Shown: positions 7,785 through 17,415, counted from the first letter of the stretch. The stretch: DNA of 64,000 nt from Bacillota bacterium (GCA_021324255.1 JAJPJL010000068.1:1-64000); one strand, 5' to 3'. A program made the numbers and translations. Notes: generated from the sequence alone by a model not told the origin.

Positions 7785-9428
7785 GTGCGCCACAACGTGG
7801 TGCTCATCGGCTTCATGGGGACGGGCAAGACCGCCCTCGGCCGCGCGCTGGCGTCACGGCTCGGCCGCCCGTTCGTGGACACCGACGTCCTGATCGAGGA
7901 GCGCGCGGGGCGGCCGATCCCGCGGATCTTCGCCGAGGACGGCGAGGCGGCGTTTCGGCGCCTCGAAGCCGAGGTCGTGGCCGCGGTCGGCAATGCGCAG
8001 GGCAGCGTGATCGCCACCGGCGGCGGCGTGGTGCTCAACCCGGAAAACATGGCGCACCTGCGCCGCGGCGGCGTGATCGTGGCGCTGCGCGCGGCGCCCG
8101 CGGCGATCCTGGCCCGCGTCGGCCGCGGGACCGGGCGCCCGCTGTTGGGCGCCGATCCGGAGGAGAGCGTGCGGCGCCTCCTGGACGAGCGCGGCCCGTT
8201 GTACGACGACGCCGACCTGGTCGTGGACACCTCGACGCTGCAGCCCGAGGACGCGGTGCGGCTGGTGGAGATGTTCGCGGCGACGTGGAAGGGCCGGGAC
8301 GGTCGCGCGCCGGGCGCCGGCGGCGGCGCGGCCCACGTCGTGCGGGTGGCCGCGGCATCCCGCGGCTACGACGTGCGGATCGGCCGGGGCCTCATCGATC
8401 ACGCCGGCGGCTACCTGCGGGATCTCGGCCCGGCCGGACGCGCGGCGATCCTCACGCACCCCCGGCTCGACGCGCTGTACGGCGTTCGCCTCGCCGCATC
8501 GCTCCGGGCGGCGGGGTACGACCCCGTAACGATCACGGTCCCGGCGGCCGAAACGAGCAAGAGCCTGCGCGCCGCCGACCGCCTGTACGGCCGGTTGCTC
8601 GAGGCGCGGCTCGACCGCGGGTCCGTGCTCGTCGTGCTCGGCGGCGGCGTGGCGGGCGATCTCGGCGGGTTTGTGGCGGCCACGTTCCTGCGGGGCATCG
8701 CGTGGGCGGCGGTCCCCACCACGTTGCTCGCCCAGGTCGACGCGTCGATCGGCGGCAAGACCGCGGTCAATCACGCCCGCGGCAAAAACCTGATCGGCGC
8801 GGTGCACCAGCCAGTGGTCGTCATCGCGGACATCGACACACTGGCGTCGCTCCCGGCGCGCGAGGTGCGCTCGGGCCTGGCGGAGGTGGTCAAGACGGGC
8901 GTGATCGGCGCCCCCGGGCTGTTCGCGTACCTGGAGGACTGCCTCGGCGCCGTATTGCGGGGCGACGCGGAGGCGCGGACGGCCGTGGTCGCCCGCTGCG
9001 CGGCCTACAAGGCGGGGGTCGTCGCCGGAGACGAGCGGGAGGACGCGGGGCGGATCGTGCTCAACTACGGGCACACGATCGGGCACGGCATCGAGGCCGC
9101 CGCCGCCTACCGCGGTGTGACACACGGCGAGGCGGTGGCCGTCGGGATGACCTTGGAGGCCCGGCTGGCGGTGCGGCTCGGCGTGTGCGATGCCGGGCTG
9201 CTCGAGCGGCAGACGGCGCTGCTGCGCCTGGCCGGCCTGCCGGTCCGCGTCGCCGACCTGCGCCTCGCGCACCGGCCGGCGCCCGACGCGATCGCCGGGG
9301 CGATGGCGCTCGACAAGAAGGCGCGGGCGGGGCGGCTGCGGTTCGTGCTGCCGGCCGGCGTCGGGCGCACCACCGTGCGCGACGACGTCCCGCCGTCCCT
9401 CATCCGGGAGGTGCTCGACGATGGCTAA
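7785..9428 (+). CDS. aroKB: Bifunctional shikimate kinase / 3-dehydroquinate synthase
   Basis: A 547-residue fusion of two shikimate enzymes. Residues 1 to about 170 are shikimate kinase: Walker A GFMGTGKT (9-16), shikimate-binding DTD and [15 protein letters not shown], and lid RPLLG. After a Gly/Ala linker (about 171-185), the rest is 3-dehydroquinate synthase with NAD-binding [21 protein letters not shown], and zinc-site segments [19 protein letters not shown] and [10 protein letters not shown]. The fused enzyme therefore catalyses steps 2 and 5 of the pathway. It starts at GTG 7785 and overlaps aroQ by eight bases. AroK-AroB fusions are known in some bacteria, such as Thermotoga. Confidence 0.95.
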   Translation: MRHNVVLIGFMGTGKTALGRALASRLGRPFVDTDVLIEERAGRPIPRIFAEDGEAAFRRLEAEVVAAVGNAQGSVIATGGGVVLNPENMAHLRRGGVIVALRAAPAAILARVGRGTGRPLLGADPEESVRRLLDERGPLYDDADLVVDTSTLQPEDAVRLVEMFAATWKGRDGRAPGAGGGAAHVVRVAAASRGYDVRIGRGLIDHAGGYLRDLGPAGRAAILTHPRLDALYGVRLAASLRAAGYDPVTITVPAAETSKSLRAADRLYGRLLEARLDRGSVLVVLGGGVAGDLGGFVAATFLRGIAWAAVPTTLLAQVDASIGGKTAVNHARGKNLIGAVHQPVVVIADIDTLASLPAREVRSGLAEVVKTGVIGAPGLFAYLEDCLGAVLRGDAEARTAVVARCAAYKAGVVAGDEREDAGRIVLNYGHTIGHGIEAAAAYRGVTHGEAVAVGMTLEARLAVRLGVCDAGLLERQTALLRLAGLPVRVADLRLAHRPAPDAIAGAMALDKKARAGRLRFVLPAGVGRTTVRDDVPPSLIREVLDDG

Positions 9429-9864
9429 GGTCCTCGTGATTCACGGGCCCAACCTCAACCTGCTGGGCAGCCGCGAGCCGCATCTCTACGGCACCGTGAC
9501 GCTGGCCGAGGTGGATCGCCGTCTCCGGGCGCTCGCCGAGGAACTGGGCGTCGCCGTCGAGACGTTCCAGTCCAATCACGAAGGCGCGATCATCGACCGG
9601 CTCCACGCCGCCCGGGGCGCGTACGGCGCGGTCGTGCTCAACCCGGGCGGGCTCACGCACTACAGCATCGCGCTGCGCGACGCGATCGCCGCCATCGCCC
9701 TGCCCGTGGTGGAGGTACACGTCACCAACATCCACGCCCGCGAGGCGTTCCGCGGCGTCTCGGTCATCTCGCCGGTCGCGCGGGGCCAGATCGCCGGGTT
9801 CGGCCCGGACAGTTACCTGTTGGGCCTGCGCGCCGCGGTCGCCTTGAGCCAAGCCGCTCGGTAG
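9421..9864 (+). CDS. aroQ: Type II 3-dehydroquinate dehydratase
   Basis: Dehydrates 3-dehydroquinate to 3-dehydroshikimate. The 147-residue size and motifs fit the dodecameric type II enzyme: [17 protein letters not shown] near the N-terminus with the catalytic tyrosine, [29 protein letters not shown], and [14 protein letters not shown] with the catalytic histidine. The ATG at 9421 is inside the last codons of aroKB, indicating coupled translation. Confidence 0.95.
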   Translation: MAKVLVIHGPNLNLLGSREPHLYGTVTLAEVDRRLRALAEELGVAVETFQSNHEGAIIDRLHAARGAYGAVVLNPGGLTHYSIALRDAIAAIALPVVEVHVTNIHAREAFRGVSVISPVARGQIAGFGPDSYLLGLRAAVALSQAAR

Positions 9865-9957
9865 CCGGCCGGCGTCGCGGAGGACGGCCCGGCGCGGCGG
9901 TCGAAGCACGGACGGGATCGCGGCTGGGCCGCGGCGCACGGGACGAGGAGGTCGGCG

Positions 9958-10329
9958 ATGCCGTTCCGCGGCATTCGAGGCGCGATCACGGTCGACGCCA
10001 ACACGGAGGACGCGATTCTCGGCGCCACGCTGGAGTTGCTCCGGGAGATGGTGCGCGAGAACGACGTGCGCAGCGACGACATCGCCAGCGTGATCTTCAC
10101 CATGACGCCCGACCTCGATGCCGTCTTTCCCGCGGCGGCGGGCCGGGACCTGCCGGGATGGACCCACGTGCCGCTCATGTGCATGCAGGAGATCCCGGTG
10201 CCGGGCGCGCTCCCGCGGTGCGTGCGGATCCTGATGCACATCAACACGCCGAAGGCGGCCATGGAGATCCGGCACGTGTACCTGGGCGGGGCAACGCGGC
10301 TGCGCCCCGACCTGGCCTCGCGGTCGTAA
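9958..10329 (+). CDS. aroH: Chorismate mutase, AroH (Bacillus) type
   Basis: Rearranges chorismate to prephenate, committing it to tyrosine and phenylalanine. The 123-residue protein has the monofunctional AroH fold markers: FRGIRGAITV at the N-terminus (substrate arginine), then LMCMQEIPVPGALPRCVRIL with the catalytic Glu and Arg. An AGGAGG-like site (GAGGAGG) stands just before ATG 9958. Its stop shares one base with the aroA start (TAATG). A dedicated prephenate dehydratase is not seen in this window. Confidence 0.92.
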   Translation: MPFRGIRGAITVDANTEDAILGATLELLREMVRENDVRSDDIASVIFTMTPDLDAVFPAAAGRDLPGWTHVPLMCMQEIPVPGALPRCVRILMHINTPKAAMEIRHVYLGGATRLRPDLASRS

Positions 10330-11615
10330 TGCCCGGCGCCGCGCTCGTGGTCGCGCCCGGGCGGCCGCTGCGTGGCAGCGTGCGGGTGCCCGGGGACAAG
10401 TCCATCTCGCACCGGGCGGCGTTGCTCGGCGGTCTCGCCGCCGGGGTGACCACGGTGGAGGGATTTCTCCGGGCCGAGGACTGTCTCGCCACGCTCGCCT
10501 GCGTGCGCGCGCTCGGCGTGCGGATCGACGACGGCGGCGACCGTCTTACCATCCACGGCGGGGCTCTCGCGGAGCCCGGCGACGTGCTCGACGTCGGCAA
10601 CTCCGGCACCACGATCCGGCTCTTGGCCGGCGTTCTCGCCGGCCAGCCGTTCCATAGCGTGGTCACGGGCGATGCGAGCGTCCGCCGCCGCCCCATGGAC
10701 CGCGTGGCGACGCCGCTGCGGCGCATGGGCGCGCGGGTCGCCGGCCGCGCCGGCGGGCGATTTGCGCCGCTCTCGATCGACGGCGGCGGTCTCCGCGGCA
10801 TCGTCTACGACACGCCCGTGGCCAGCGCGCAGGTCAAATCCGCGGTGCTGCTGGCCGGCCTGTTTGCGGAGGGCGAGACCGTGGTGCGTGAACCGGCGCT
10901 GAGCCGCGACCACACCGAGCGCATGCTGCGCGGGTTCGGGGTGGCCGTGCAGCGGAACGGGCTCGCGGTCGGACTCCGCGGTCCGGCGCCGCTGCGGGGC
11001 GCCGCCGTGCTGGTGCCCGGCGATCTCTCCTCCGCCGCGTTCTTCCTCGCGGCCGCGGCGTTCGTGCCGGGTTCGGAGCTGACGGTCACGGACGTCGGCC
11101 TCAACCCGACGCGGGCGGGCGTCCTCGACGTGCTCGCGCAGATGGGCGCGGACATTCGCGTGTGGGGCCGGCGGGATGCCGGAGGCGAGCCGGTGGGGTC
11201 GGTGACCGTGCGGGGCAGCCGGCTCCGCGGCACGGTCATCGGGGGGGAGCTGATTCCCCGCGCGATCGACGAGCTGCCCGTGCTCGCCGTCGCCGCGTGC
11301 CTGGCGGACGGCGAGACGGTGATTCGTGACGCCGCGGAGCTCCGCGTCAAAGAGTCGGACCGCATCGCCGCGCTCGCGCGCGAGCTCGGCCGGCTCGGCG
11401 CCGAGGTCGCGCCGCAGCCGGACGGGCTCGTGATCCGAGGTGGGAGACGGTTCCGCGGCGGGCGGCTCCAGAGCGGCGGCGATCACCGCATCGCGATGGC
11501 GCTGGCCGTGGCGGGGTTGTGCGCGGAGGCGCCGGTGACGATCGACGACACGGCGTGCATCCGGACGTCGTTCCCCGACTTCGAGGAAACGCTCAGGCGC
11601 GTGACGTCGGCGTGA
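10329..11615 (+). CDS. aroA: 3-phosphoshikimate 1-carboxyvinyltransferase (EPSP synthase)
   Basis: Transfers the enolpyruvyl group of PEP to shikimate-3-phosphate. The 428-residue protein shows VPGDKSISHRAALLGGL, LDVGNSGTTIRLLAG, GDASVRRRPM, SAQVKSAVLLAGL, the catalytic IDELPVLAVAAC and LRVKESDRIAALA, and DHRIAMALAVAG. Length and all motifs are normal. It begins inside the aroH stop and overlaps the next gene by four bases (GTGA). Confidence 0.96.
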   Translation: MPGAALVVAPGRPLRGSVRVPGDKSISHRAALLGGLAAGVTTVEGFLRAEDCLATLACVRALGVRIDDGGDRLTIHGGALAEPGDVLDVGNSGTTIRLLAGVLAGQPFHSVVTGDASVRRRPMDRVATPLRRMGARVAGRAGGRFAPLSIDGGGLRGIVYDTPVASAQVKSAVLLAGLFAEGETVVREPALSRDHTERMLRGFGVAVQRNGLAVGLRGPAPLRGAAVLVPGDLSSAAFFLAAAAFVPGSELTVTDVGLNPTRAGVLDVLAQMGADIRVWGRRDAGGEPVGSVTVRGSRLRGTVIGGELIPRAIDELPVLAVAACLADGETVIRDAAELRVKESDRIAALARELGRLGAEVAPQPDGLVIRGGRRFRGGRLQSGGDHRIAMALAVAGLCAEAPVTIDDTACIRTSFPDFEETLRRVTSA

Positions 11616-12361
11616 CGTACGATCCGCCGCGCCTCGCGGCCATCGCGCTCGTCGTCTGCGTGGCCGCGGGGATCAAAGGCGCCGTGGGCTTTGGCTTTCC
11701 GCTGATCGCGATCCCGGTGCTCTCGATCGTCCTCGGCCCGGCCGCGGCGATCCCGCTCGTGACCCTGCCCACGCTGGTGAGCAACCTGATCCTCGTGGGC
11801 CGGGGCCCGGGAACCCGGGCGGACATGCGGCCGTTCGTCTTCACCCTGGCGGCGCTGGTCGCCGGCGTGGTTGCCGGCGCGTTGTTGATCCACGCCATGC
11901 GGCCACGCACGTTTTCGGTGCTGGTGGGCGCGGTCTCCGCGCTGTACGTCGCCGCCAGCGCGCTCCGCCTCACGCAGGTGATTCCGCCCGGAGCGGGCCG
12001 CCGCGCCGGCCCGCTCATCGGCCTCGCGGCGGGCGTGCTCGGCGGCTCCACGGGGATCTTTTCGCCGCTGGTCGCGAGCTATCTGCACATGCTGCGGCTC
12101 GAAAAGCGCGCGTTCGTCTTTTGGATGACGATGATGTTTTTCGTCGGCAACATCGCGCAGTTCGCATCGTATCTCCGGCTCGGGCTGTACCGCGGGCCCG
12201 TGATGGCCACGGCCCTGCTCGCGTGCATTCCGATGGCGGTGGGGACGTGGGCGGGGCTCCGGTTGCAGGACGTGCTGCACCCGGAGACGTTCAGCCGCGT
12301 CGTGCTCGGCCTCGTGTTCCTCGCCTCGTTGGGTCTGCTCGCGCGCGGCCTCTTTGGCTGA
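11612..12361 (+). CDS. TauE/SafE-type sulfite exporter family permease
   Basis: A 249-residue membrane protein with about seven to eight hydrophobic helices. The glycine-rich GIKGAVGFGFPLIAIP near the N-terminus and the matching GLAAGVLGGSTGIFSPL in the second half are the twin repeat of the TauE/SafE (DUF81) family, which exports sulfite, sulfoacetate or other organic anions. Translation is coupled to aroA through GTGA, so it belongs to the aro operon. Its substrate is unknown; export of an aromatic-pathway acid is only a possibility. Confidence 0.78.
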   Translation: MTYDPPRLAAIALVVCVAAGIKGAVGFGFPLIAIPVLSIVLGPAAAIPLVTLPTLVSNLILVGRGPGTRADMRPFVFTLAALVAGVVAGALLIHAMRPRTFSVLVGAVSALYVAASALRLTQVIPPGAGRRAGPLIGLAAGVLGGSTGIFSPLVASYLHMLRLEKRAFVFWMTMMFFVGNIAQFASYLRLGLYRGPVMATALLACIPMAVGTWAGLRLQDVLHPETFSRVVLGLVFLASLGLLARGLFG

Positions 12362-12431
12362 CCCCGCGCGCACGGGTTGCGCCGGTGCATCGTTGTTGAC
12401 GGTCAACCCGCGCCGGCGTTCGGCCATGACG

Positions 12432-13535
12432 CTAGCGCAGCTTGCCGCGTCCCAACAGCGGCCAGACGATCTCGACGCGGCCGTCCCGCACGCCGTAGAG
12501 TTCGTCGTGTAGGCAGACCGTGGTGTCCGAGTACCCGACGACGAACTCGATTTTGTCTCCGACCCGTACCGAGGCGTCCGGCTCGCTGAGCTCGATCTTG
12601 CCGTGCTCGGCCGACAGCGCCACCGAGGTCACGTGCGACACGCCGACCGGCGCGGGGGGCGCGGCGTCGCTGCTCATCGTCTTCTTGCCGGCATCGCAGA
12701 TGATCCGGAGCGGTGTCGGCCGGCTCGTGACCGTCGCGAGCACCGTGAGCGCGTAGTCGTGGTCGACGTGCATGCGCGTGCGGTACAGGACGTCGCCGAA
12801 GATCCCGCCGCCGGCCTGGATCTCCGTGACGCCAGGCAGGCGCGCGGTGATCGTGTACGTGCCGGTGCCGCCGCAGCTCACGATGTCCACCGGCAGGTCC
12901 GCCCGCCGGCACCGGTCCGCGCTCTGGACGAGGAGGCCCACCGCGTCCGCGACCGCGCGGCGCTTCTCGGCGGGATCGGCGATGCGGATCGTGTGCGCCT
13001 CCCACCCCATGAGTCCGGCCAGCCGCAGGCCCTCGCACCCGTGGACGAGCCGGGCGAGGTGGACGACCGCGTCGCCGGGCTCCACGCCGGCGCGATGCAT
13101 GCCGATATTCACCTCGATCAGCACCCGCAGGCGCACGCCCTTGGCACGAGCGGCGGCGTCGATCGCGCGCACGTTGTCCTCGCCGTCGACCGCGACCATG
13201 ACGTCGGCGTGCGGCGCGAGGTTGACGAGCCGGCGGATCTTGTGGTCTCCGACCACCTGGTTCGCGATCAGGATGTCGCGGACGCCGCCCGCGGCCATGA
13301 CTTCCGCCTCGCCGAGCTTCGCGCACGTGACCCCGTGGGCGCCGGCGCGGAGCAGCATGTGCGCGAGCGCCGGCGTCTTGAGCGCCTTGGTGTGCGGCCG
13401 CCAGCCGACGCCGGCGTCACGCATGTACCGGGCCATGCGGTCGATGTTGCGCTCCATCGTGGGAAGATCCACGAGGAGCGCCGGGGTGTCGAGCTCCGTC
13501 TTCGGCCGTCCGATCGCCCACGTGTCGAGGGACAT
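12432..13535 (-). CDS. DSD1-family PLP enzyme (D-threonine aldolase / D-serine dehydratase-like)
   Basis: A 367-residue fold-type III PLP enzyme. The N-terminal alanine-racemase-like barrel has the PLP lysine in RPHTKALKTP; the C-terminal D-serine-dehydratase-like domain has HDELYGVRDG, where the family places a metal-binding histidine. Members cleave D-3-hydroxyamino acids or dehydrate D-serine; the substrate cannot be told from sequence alone. The start ATG at 13535 has AAAGGAG upstream. It is transcribed away from the T-box operon and converges on the TauE gene, with an imperfect hairpin (12373-12379 with 12404-12410) in the 70-bp gap. Confidence 0.82.
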   Translation of the reverse strand: MSLDTWAIGRPKTELDTPALLVDLPTMERNIDRMARYMRDAGVGWRPHTKALKTPALAHMLLRAGAHGVTCAKLGEAEVMAAGGVRDILIANQVVGDHKIRRLVNLAPHADVMVAVDGEDNVRAIDAAARAKGVRLRVLIEVNIGMHRAGVEPGDAVVHLARLVHGCEGLRLAGLMGWEAHTIRIADPAEKRRAVADAVGLLVQSADRCRRADLPVDIVSCGGTGTYTITARLPGVTEIQAGGGIFGDVLYRTRMHVDHDYALTVLATVTSRPTPLRIICDAGKKTMSSDAAPPAPVGVSHVTSVALSAEHGKIELSEPDASVRVGDKIEFVVGYSDTTVCLHDELYGVRDGRVEIVWPLLGRGKLR

Positions 13536-13649
13536 CGCATGCTCCTTTGACGCGGTCTATGCCGTACGGTGCCGGTCTTGTTTCCGCTCTCTATTCCCCC
13601 GGGATCATGGAAGTCCCGCCGCCCGGCCCGCGGGGCTCGACCGCGGGCC

Positions 13650-13676
13650 GGCTACGGGGGCTACGGGGGCTACGGG
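13650..13676. repeat. Three tandem 9-bp repeats
   Basis: Three exact copies of GGCTACGGG lie 12 bp upstream of the -35 region of the T-box operon promoter. Function unknown; it could be slippage or regulator binding. Confidence 0.6.
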
Positions 13677-13688
13677 GTGCGGCGGCAC

Positions 13689-13715
13689 TTGCGCGGCGGC
13701 GCGTTATGCTATAAT
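13689..13715 (+). promoter_or_regulatory. Promoter of the aroF-tyrA-trp operon
   Basis: A consensus TATAAT at 13710-13715 stands just ahead of the T-box leader. The best -35 candidate is TTGCGC at 13689-13694 (15-bp spacer), or overlapping hexamers giving 16-17 bp. Transcription would start near 13722 and read through the leader. Confidence 0.65.
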
Positions 13716-13729
13716 CCGAGCAACTAATC

Positions 13730-14020
13730 CCGATGACCGGGGATAGTACGACGGGGAACGGCCCCAAGAGACCCGCGTGAAGCGGTGGAAGCGCGGGGGG
13801 CGGCCTCGGACGGAATGGACCCGTGAGGGGCGGACCGAAAGGCGGCGGGATGCCGCCGTGTAGTCGCCGCCGGCTGCCTCCACCGTAACCCGGAGGGGGG
13901 ATCGAGTCGCTGTTGCGGGCTCCGTCCCTGGCGAGCGGCCCCGGGCGACCGGGGAACTGGGGTGGTACCGCGGGCAGGCAGAGCCTCCCGTCCCGAAAGG
14001 GCGGGAGGTTTCGTGTTTGG
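13730..14020 (+). promoter_or_regulatory. T-box riboswitch leader, tRNA-Trp specific
   Basis: This about 290-nt leader has the T-box landmarks in order. They are the AGTA element (13745-13748), AGAGA (13767-13771), the apical GGTGGAAG (13784-13791), the specifier region GGAATGGACC with codon TGG at 13816-13818, and the conserved T-box GGTGGTACCGCGGG (13961-13974) that pairs with the tRNA acceptor end. A terminator hairpin competes with the antiterminator. UGG is the only Trp codon, so uncharged tRNA-Trp should bind and let transcription continue into aroF-tyrA-trpEGDCSFBA. The assignment rests on motif order and spacing; the fold was not computed. Confidence 0.9.
13984..14012 (+). terminator. 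T-box regulated intrinsic terminator
   Basis: The CCTCCCG arm and CCC with a GAAA loop pair with GGG and CGGGAGG (13984-14008, one bulged T), followed by a short T-rich run. It sits directly after the T-box sequence and is the default off state of the leader. Confidence 0.85.
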
Positions 14021-14041
14021 GCCCGGTGGGGAGGAGGCGCG

Positions 14042-15064
14042 ATGATCGTGGTGATGAGCCCGGCTCATACGCGGGAAATGCGCGATGCCGTCACGCGCAA
14101 GATCGAGGATGCGGGCCTGCGATGCCAGGTCAACGAGGGCGTGGAACGCACCGTGATCGGCGTCGTGGGGGACAGCCATACCAAGGAGGTGCTCCGCGAC
14201 AGCCTGGAGGCCATGGCGGGCGTCGAGAGCGTCGTCCGGATTTTGCAGCCGTACAAGCTGGTCGCCCGGGAGTTTCACGGCGGCAAGGACACGACGGTCT
14301 GGGTCGGCGACGTCCCCATCGGGGGCGGCAGCGTGGTCGTGATCGCGGGTCCGTGCTCGGTCGAGACGCGCGAGCAGGTGTTGCAGACCGCGGAGGCGGT
14401 CAAGCTGGCGGGCGCCAAGCTCCTGCGCGGCGGCGCGTTCAAGCCGCGCACGTCGCCGTACTCGTTCCAGGGGCTCGAGGAGGAGGCGCTCAAGATCCTC
14501 GCCGAGGCCCGGGAGGCGACGGGGCTGGGGGTGGTCACGGAGGCGATGGACGTCCGGCAGATGGACATGGTCACGAAGTACGCGGACATGGTCCAGATCG
14601 GCGCCCGCAACATGCAGAACTATCCGCTACTGCGGGAGGCCGGACGGACCCGGCATCCCGTGATGCTCAAACGCGGGCCGAGCGCGACGATTGAGGAGCT
14701 GCTCCTCGCGGCGGAGTACATCATCGCCGAGGGCAACCCCGACGTGGTGCTGTGCGAGCGCGGCATCCGCACGTTCGAAAACTACACGCGCTACACCCTC
14801 GACCTCAACGCGGTGCCGGTGCTCAAGTCGCTGACGCACCTCCCGGTCCTCGTCGACCCGTGTCACGGGACCGGCAAGTGGAAGCTCGTGACGCCGATGG
14901 CGCGGGCCGCGGTCGCGGCCGGCGCGGACGGGCTGCTCGTCGAGGTGCATCCGGAGCCCGACAAGGCGTTGAGCGACGGGCCGCAGCAGCTGACGCCCCA
15001 GAACTTCGCCGTCATGATGCAGGAATTGGACGCGATCGCGCTGGCCGTCGGGCGGCGGGTGTGA
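14042..15064 (+). CDS. aroF: 3-deoxy-7-phosphoheptulonate synthase (DAHP synthase)
   Basis: Condenses PEP with erythrose-4-phosphate, the entry step of aromatic biosynthesis. The 340-residue protein has an N-terminal ferredoxin-like (ACT-like) regulatory domain (about 1-70) and the KDO8P-type DAHP synthase barrel. Visible motifs are [46 protein letters not shown] and [10 protein letters not shown]. This is the Thermotoga/Bacillus-type class Ib enzyme, usually feedback-inhibited through the N-terminal domain. GGGGAGGAGG precedes ATG 14042. It is the first gene after the tRNA-Trp T-box, so carbon entry to the pathway is tied to Trp status. Confidence 0.95.
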   Translation: MIVVMSPAHTREMRDAVTRKIEDAGLRCQVNEGVERTVIGVVGDSHTKEVLRDSLEAMAGVESVVRILQPYKLVAREFHGGKDTTVWVGDVPIGGGSVVVIAGPCSVETREQVLQTAEAVKLAGAKLLRGGAFKPRTSPYSFQGLEEEALKILAEAREATGLGVVTEAMDVRQMDMVTKYADMVQIGARNMQNYPLLREAGRTRHPVMLKRGPSATIEELLLAAEYIIAEGNPDVVLCERGIRTFENYTRYTLDLNAVPVLKSLTHLPVLVDPCHGTGKWKLVTPMARAAVAAGADGLLVEVHPEPDKALSDGPQQLTPQNFAVMMQELDAIALAVGRRV

Positions 15065-15071
15065 GGGACCG

Positions 15072-15926
15072 GTGACCCCGTTCGCGCGCGTCGCGATCGT
15101 CGGGGTCGGCCTGATCGGCGGCTCGCTCGGGATGGCCGTGCGCCGCCGCGGGCTGGCGCGCGAGGTCGTCGGCGTGACGCGGACGGCCGGCGCGATGGAG
15201 GCGGCGCGCGTGCGCGGCGCGATCGACCGCGGGACGCTCGCCCTGGAGGACGCCGTGGCGGGCGCGGACCTCGTCGTGCTGGCCACGCCGCCGGATGCGG
15301 TCGTGCCCGCGGCCCGGCGGGCGCTGCCGCACCTCCGCCCGGACGCGATCCTGACGGACGTCACGAGCGTCAAAGGGGACATCGTCGGCGCCATCGAGGC
15401 GATGGCCGTACGTCCCGGCGCCGTGTTCGTGGGGGGACACCCGATGGCGGGCAACGAGGGGAGCGGCGTCGCGTCCGCGGACGCCGAGCTGTTCGAGGGC
15501 GCGGTGTACGTGCTCACGCCCACGGAGCGCGCCGGCGCGGCGGCCGTCGCCCGGCTGGCGGACCTGGCGCGCGCCATCGGGGCGCGCCCCGTCGTGCTGG
15601 CCCCCGACGCCCATGATCGCGCGGTGGCGATCGTGAGCCACCTGCCGTACCTGATCGCCGCGGCCCTGGTGCGCGTCGCTGACGGCGCCGCCGGCACGGC
15701 GGGGCCGGCCTTTCTCGGCGCCACGCGGGTCGCAGCGAGCCCGGTGGAACTGTGGACGCAGATCTGCCGGCTCAATCGCGCGCCGATCGCGGAGGCGCTC
15801 GCCGCGTTTCGTTCGGAGCTGGCGCAGCTCGAGGCCGCGCTCGACGACCGGGACCGTACGGGTGCCCTCCTCGAGCGGGCCCGCGCCGCGCGGGTCCGTC
15901 TCGGGGCGGCGCGCGGGGAGGCGTAG
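15072..15926 (+). CDS. tyrA: Prephenate/arogenate dehydrogenase
   Basis: Oxidatively decarboxylates prephenate (or arogenate) toward tyrosine. The 284-residue protein begins with the NAD(P) Rossmann loop VAIVGVGLIGGSLG and contains LTDVTSVKGD, GGHPMAGNEGSG and SHLPYLIAAAL, the conserved TyrA segments. It lacks a fused chorismate mutase, which is supplied by aroH in the neighbouring operon, and has no obvious C-terminal ACT domain. It starts at GTG 15072, seven bases after aroF. Placing it under a Trp-sensing leader couples Tyr supply to Trp starvation. Confidence 0.92.
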   Translation: MTPFARVAIVGVGLIGGSLGMAVRRRGLAREVVGVTRTAGAMEAARVRGAIDRGTLALEDAVAGADLVVLATPPDAVVPAARRALPHLRPDAILTDVTSVKGDIVGAIEAMAVRPGAVFVGGHPMAGNEGSGVASADAELFEGAVYVLTPTERAGAAAVARLADLARAIGARPVVLAPDAHDRAVAIVSHLPYLIAAALVRVADGAAGTAGPAFLGATRVAASPVELWTQICRLNRAPIAEALAAFRSELAQLEAALDDRDRTGALLERARAARVRLGAARGEA

Positions 15927-15933
15927 GGAGGCG

Positions 15934-17415
15934 ATGGTGCAGGACACCTTGATCGCTCCGGGGCCGGCGGAGTTCGACCGGCGGGCCCGCGAGGGCAACC
16001 TCGTCCCCGTGACGTGCGAGGTCCCGGCGGATCTCGACACGCCGATCTCCGCGTTCATGCGGCTGCGTCACCTGCCCCACGCGTTCTTGCTGGAGAGCGC
16101 GGAGGGCGGCGACAAGCTCGCCCGCTACTCGTTTCTGGGCGCGGCCCCCGCGCTGACGCTGCGGGCGACGCTGTCCGGCGTCGAGATCACGGAGCGCGGC
16201 GTCGTGCGTCGGCTGGCGCAGGATCCGCTGGAGGCGGCGCGCGACATCATGCGCCGGTACCGGCCGGCCGAGCAGGCGGGCCTGCCTCGATTCTACGGCG
16301 GGCTGGTGGGATATTTTTCCTACGATCTCATCCGCACGATCGAGCGCCTCCCGCACCGCCCCCCCGACGACCGCAACTTCCCGATCCTGGAGCTCGCGCT
16401 GGCCGACACGGTGGTCGTGTTCGATCACCGCGCGCACCGGCTGCGCGTGATCGCGAACGCCTACGTCGAGGACGGCGCGGAGCGCGCGTACCGCGCCGCG
16501 CAGGAACGCATCCGGGAGTGGATCGATCTGCTCCGCCGGCCGCTGCCGGCGCCCCCGCCGGCGGCCAAGGTCACGCGGCTCGCCCTGCGCTCGAACATGA
16601 CGCGCGAGCGGTACCTCGAAGGCGTCCAGCGGTGCCGCGAGTACATTCACGCCGGGGATGCGTTCCAGATCGTGTTTTCGCAGCGGTTCGCGGCCGACAT
16701 CGGCGACCTGGACCCGCTCACGATCTACCGGGCGCTGCGCATGATCAACCCGTCGCCGTTCATGTTCTATCTCGCGGCGCGCGACGCCGTGCTGGTCGGC
16801 GCGTCGCCGGAGCTCCTCGTCCGCGTGGAGGGGGAGAGCGTCGAGATGCGCCCCATCGCCGGCACGCGCCGGCGCGGCCTCACGGAGGACGAAGACCGCG
16901 CCCTCGCGGACGAGATGCTGGCGGACGAGAAGGAGCGGGCGGAGCACGTCATGCTGGTCGACCTGACCCGCAACGACGTGGGGCGCGTCTCCCGGTTCGG
17001 CACCGTGCGGGTCCCGGAGCTCATGACCGTGGAGCGGTACTCCCACGTGATGCACATCGTCAGCCTCGTCCAGGGGCAGCTGGCCCCCGGGCGGGATGTC
17101 TTCGATGTCCTCCGCGCGGTGTTTCCGCACGGCACCGTGAGCGGCGCCCCCAAGGTGCGCGCGATGGAGATTTTGGACGAGCTCGAGCCGACCGCCCGCG
17201 GCCCGTACGCGGGGGCGGTCGGGTACGCGGGCTTCGGGGGCGCGCTCGACACCTGCATCGCGATCCGCACGCTGGCGATCCAGAACGGCGTGGCGTACGC
17301 GCAGGCGGGCGGCGGGATCGTCGCCGATTCCGTCCCGGAGCACGAGTACGATGAGACGATCAACAAGGCGAAGGTGTTGGTCCGGGCCATCGAGGCGGCG
17401 GCCCGCGGGCTGTAG
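15934..17415 (+). CDS. trpE: Anthranilate synthase component I
   Basis: With TrpG converts chorismate and glutamine to anthranilate. The 493-residue protein has the Trp feedback-site motif LLES at residues 52-55. The catalytic domain shows [41 protein letters not shown] and [13 protein letters not shown] 15934 follows a GGGAGGC ribosome site and fits the family N-terminus. The gene is a stand-alone component I, not fused to trpG, which follows after 35 bp. Confidence 0.96.
   Translation: MVQDTLIAPGPAEFDRRAREGNLVPVTCEVPADLDTPISAFMRLRHLPHAFLLESAEGGDKLARYSFLGAAPALTLRATLSGVEITERGVVRRLAQDPLEAARDIMRRYRPAEQAGLPRFYGGLVGYFSYDLIRTIERLPHRPPDDRNFPILELALADTVVVFDHRAHRLRVIANAYVEDGAERAYRAAQERIREWIDLLRRPLPAPPPAAKVTRLALRSNMTRERYLEGVQRCREYIHAGDAFQIVFSQRFAADIGDLDPLTIYRALRMINPSPFMFYLAARDAVLVGASPELLVRVEGESVEMRPIAGTRRRGLTEDEDRALADEMLADEKERAEHVMLVDLTRNDVGRVSRFGTVRVPELMTVERYSHVMHIVSLVQGQLAPGRDVFDVLRAVFPHGTVSGAPKVRAMEILDELEPTARGPYAGAVGYAGFGGALDTCIAIRTLAIQNGVAYAQAGGGIVADSVPEHEYDETINKAKVLVRAIEAAARGL

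Noticed and set aside
9109-9125. GTGTGACACAC as a CRP-like site
   Set aside because: It lies inside the aroKB coding sequence over conserved codons and lacks the TGTGA-N6-TCACA spacing.
13561-13700. A possible riboswitch between the D-threonine aldolase-like gene and the T-box
   Set aside because: Only a promoter and tandem repeats are visible; no conserved aptamer motif was seen.
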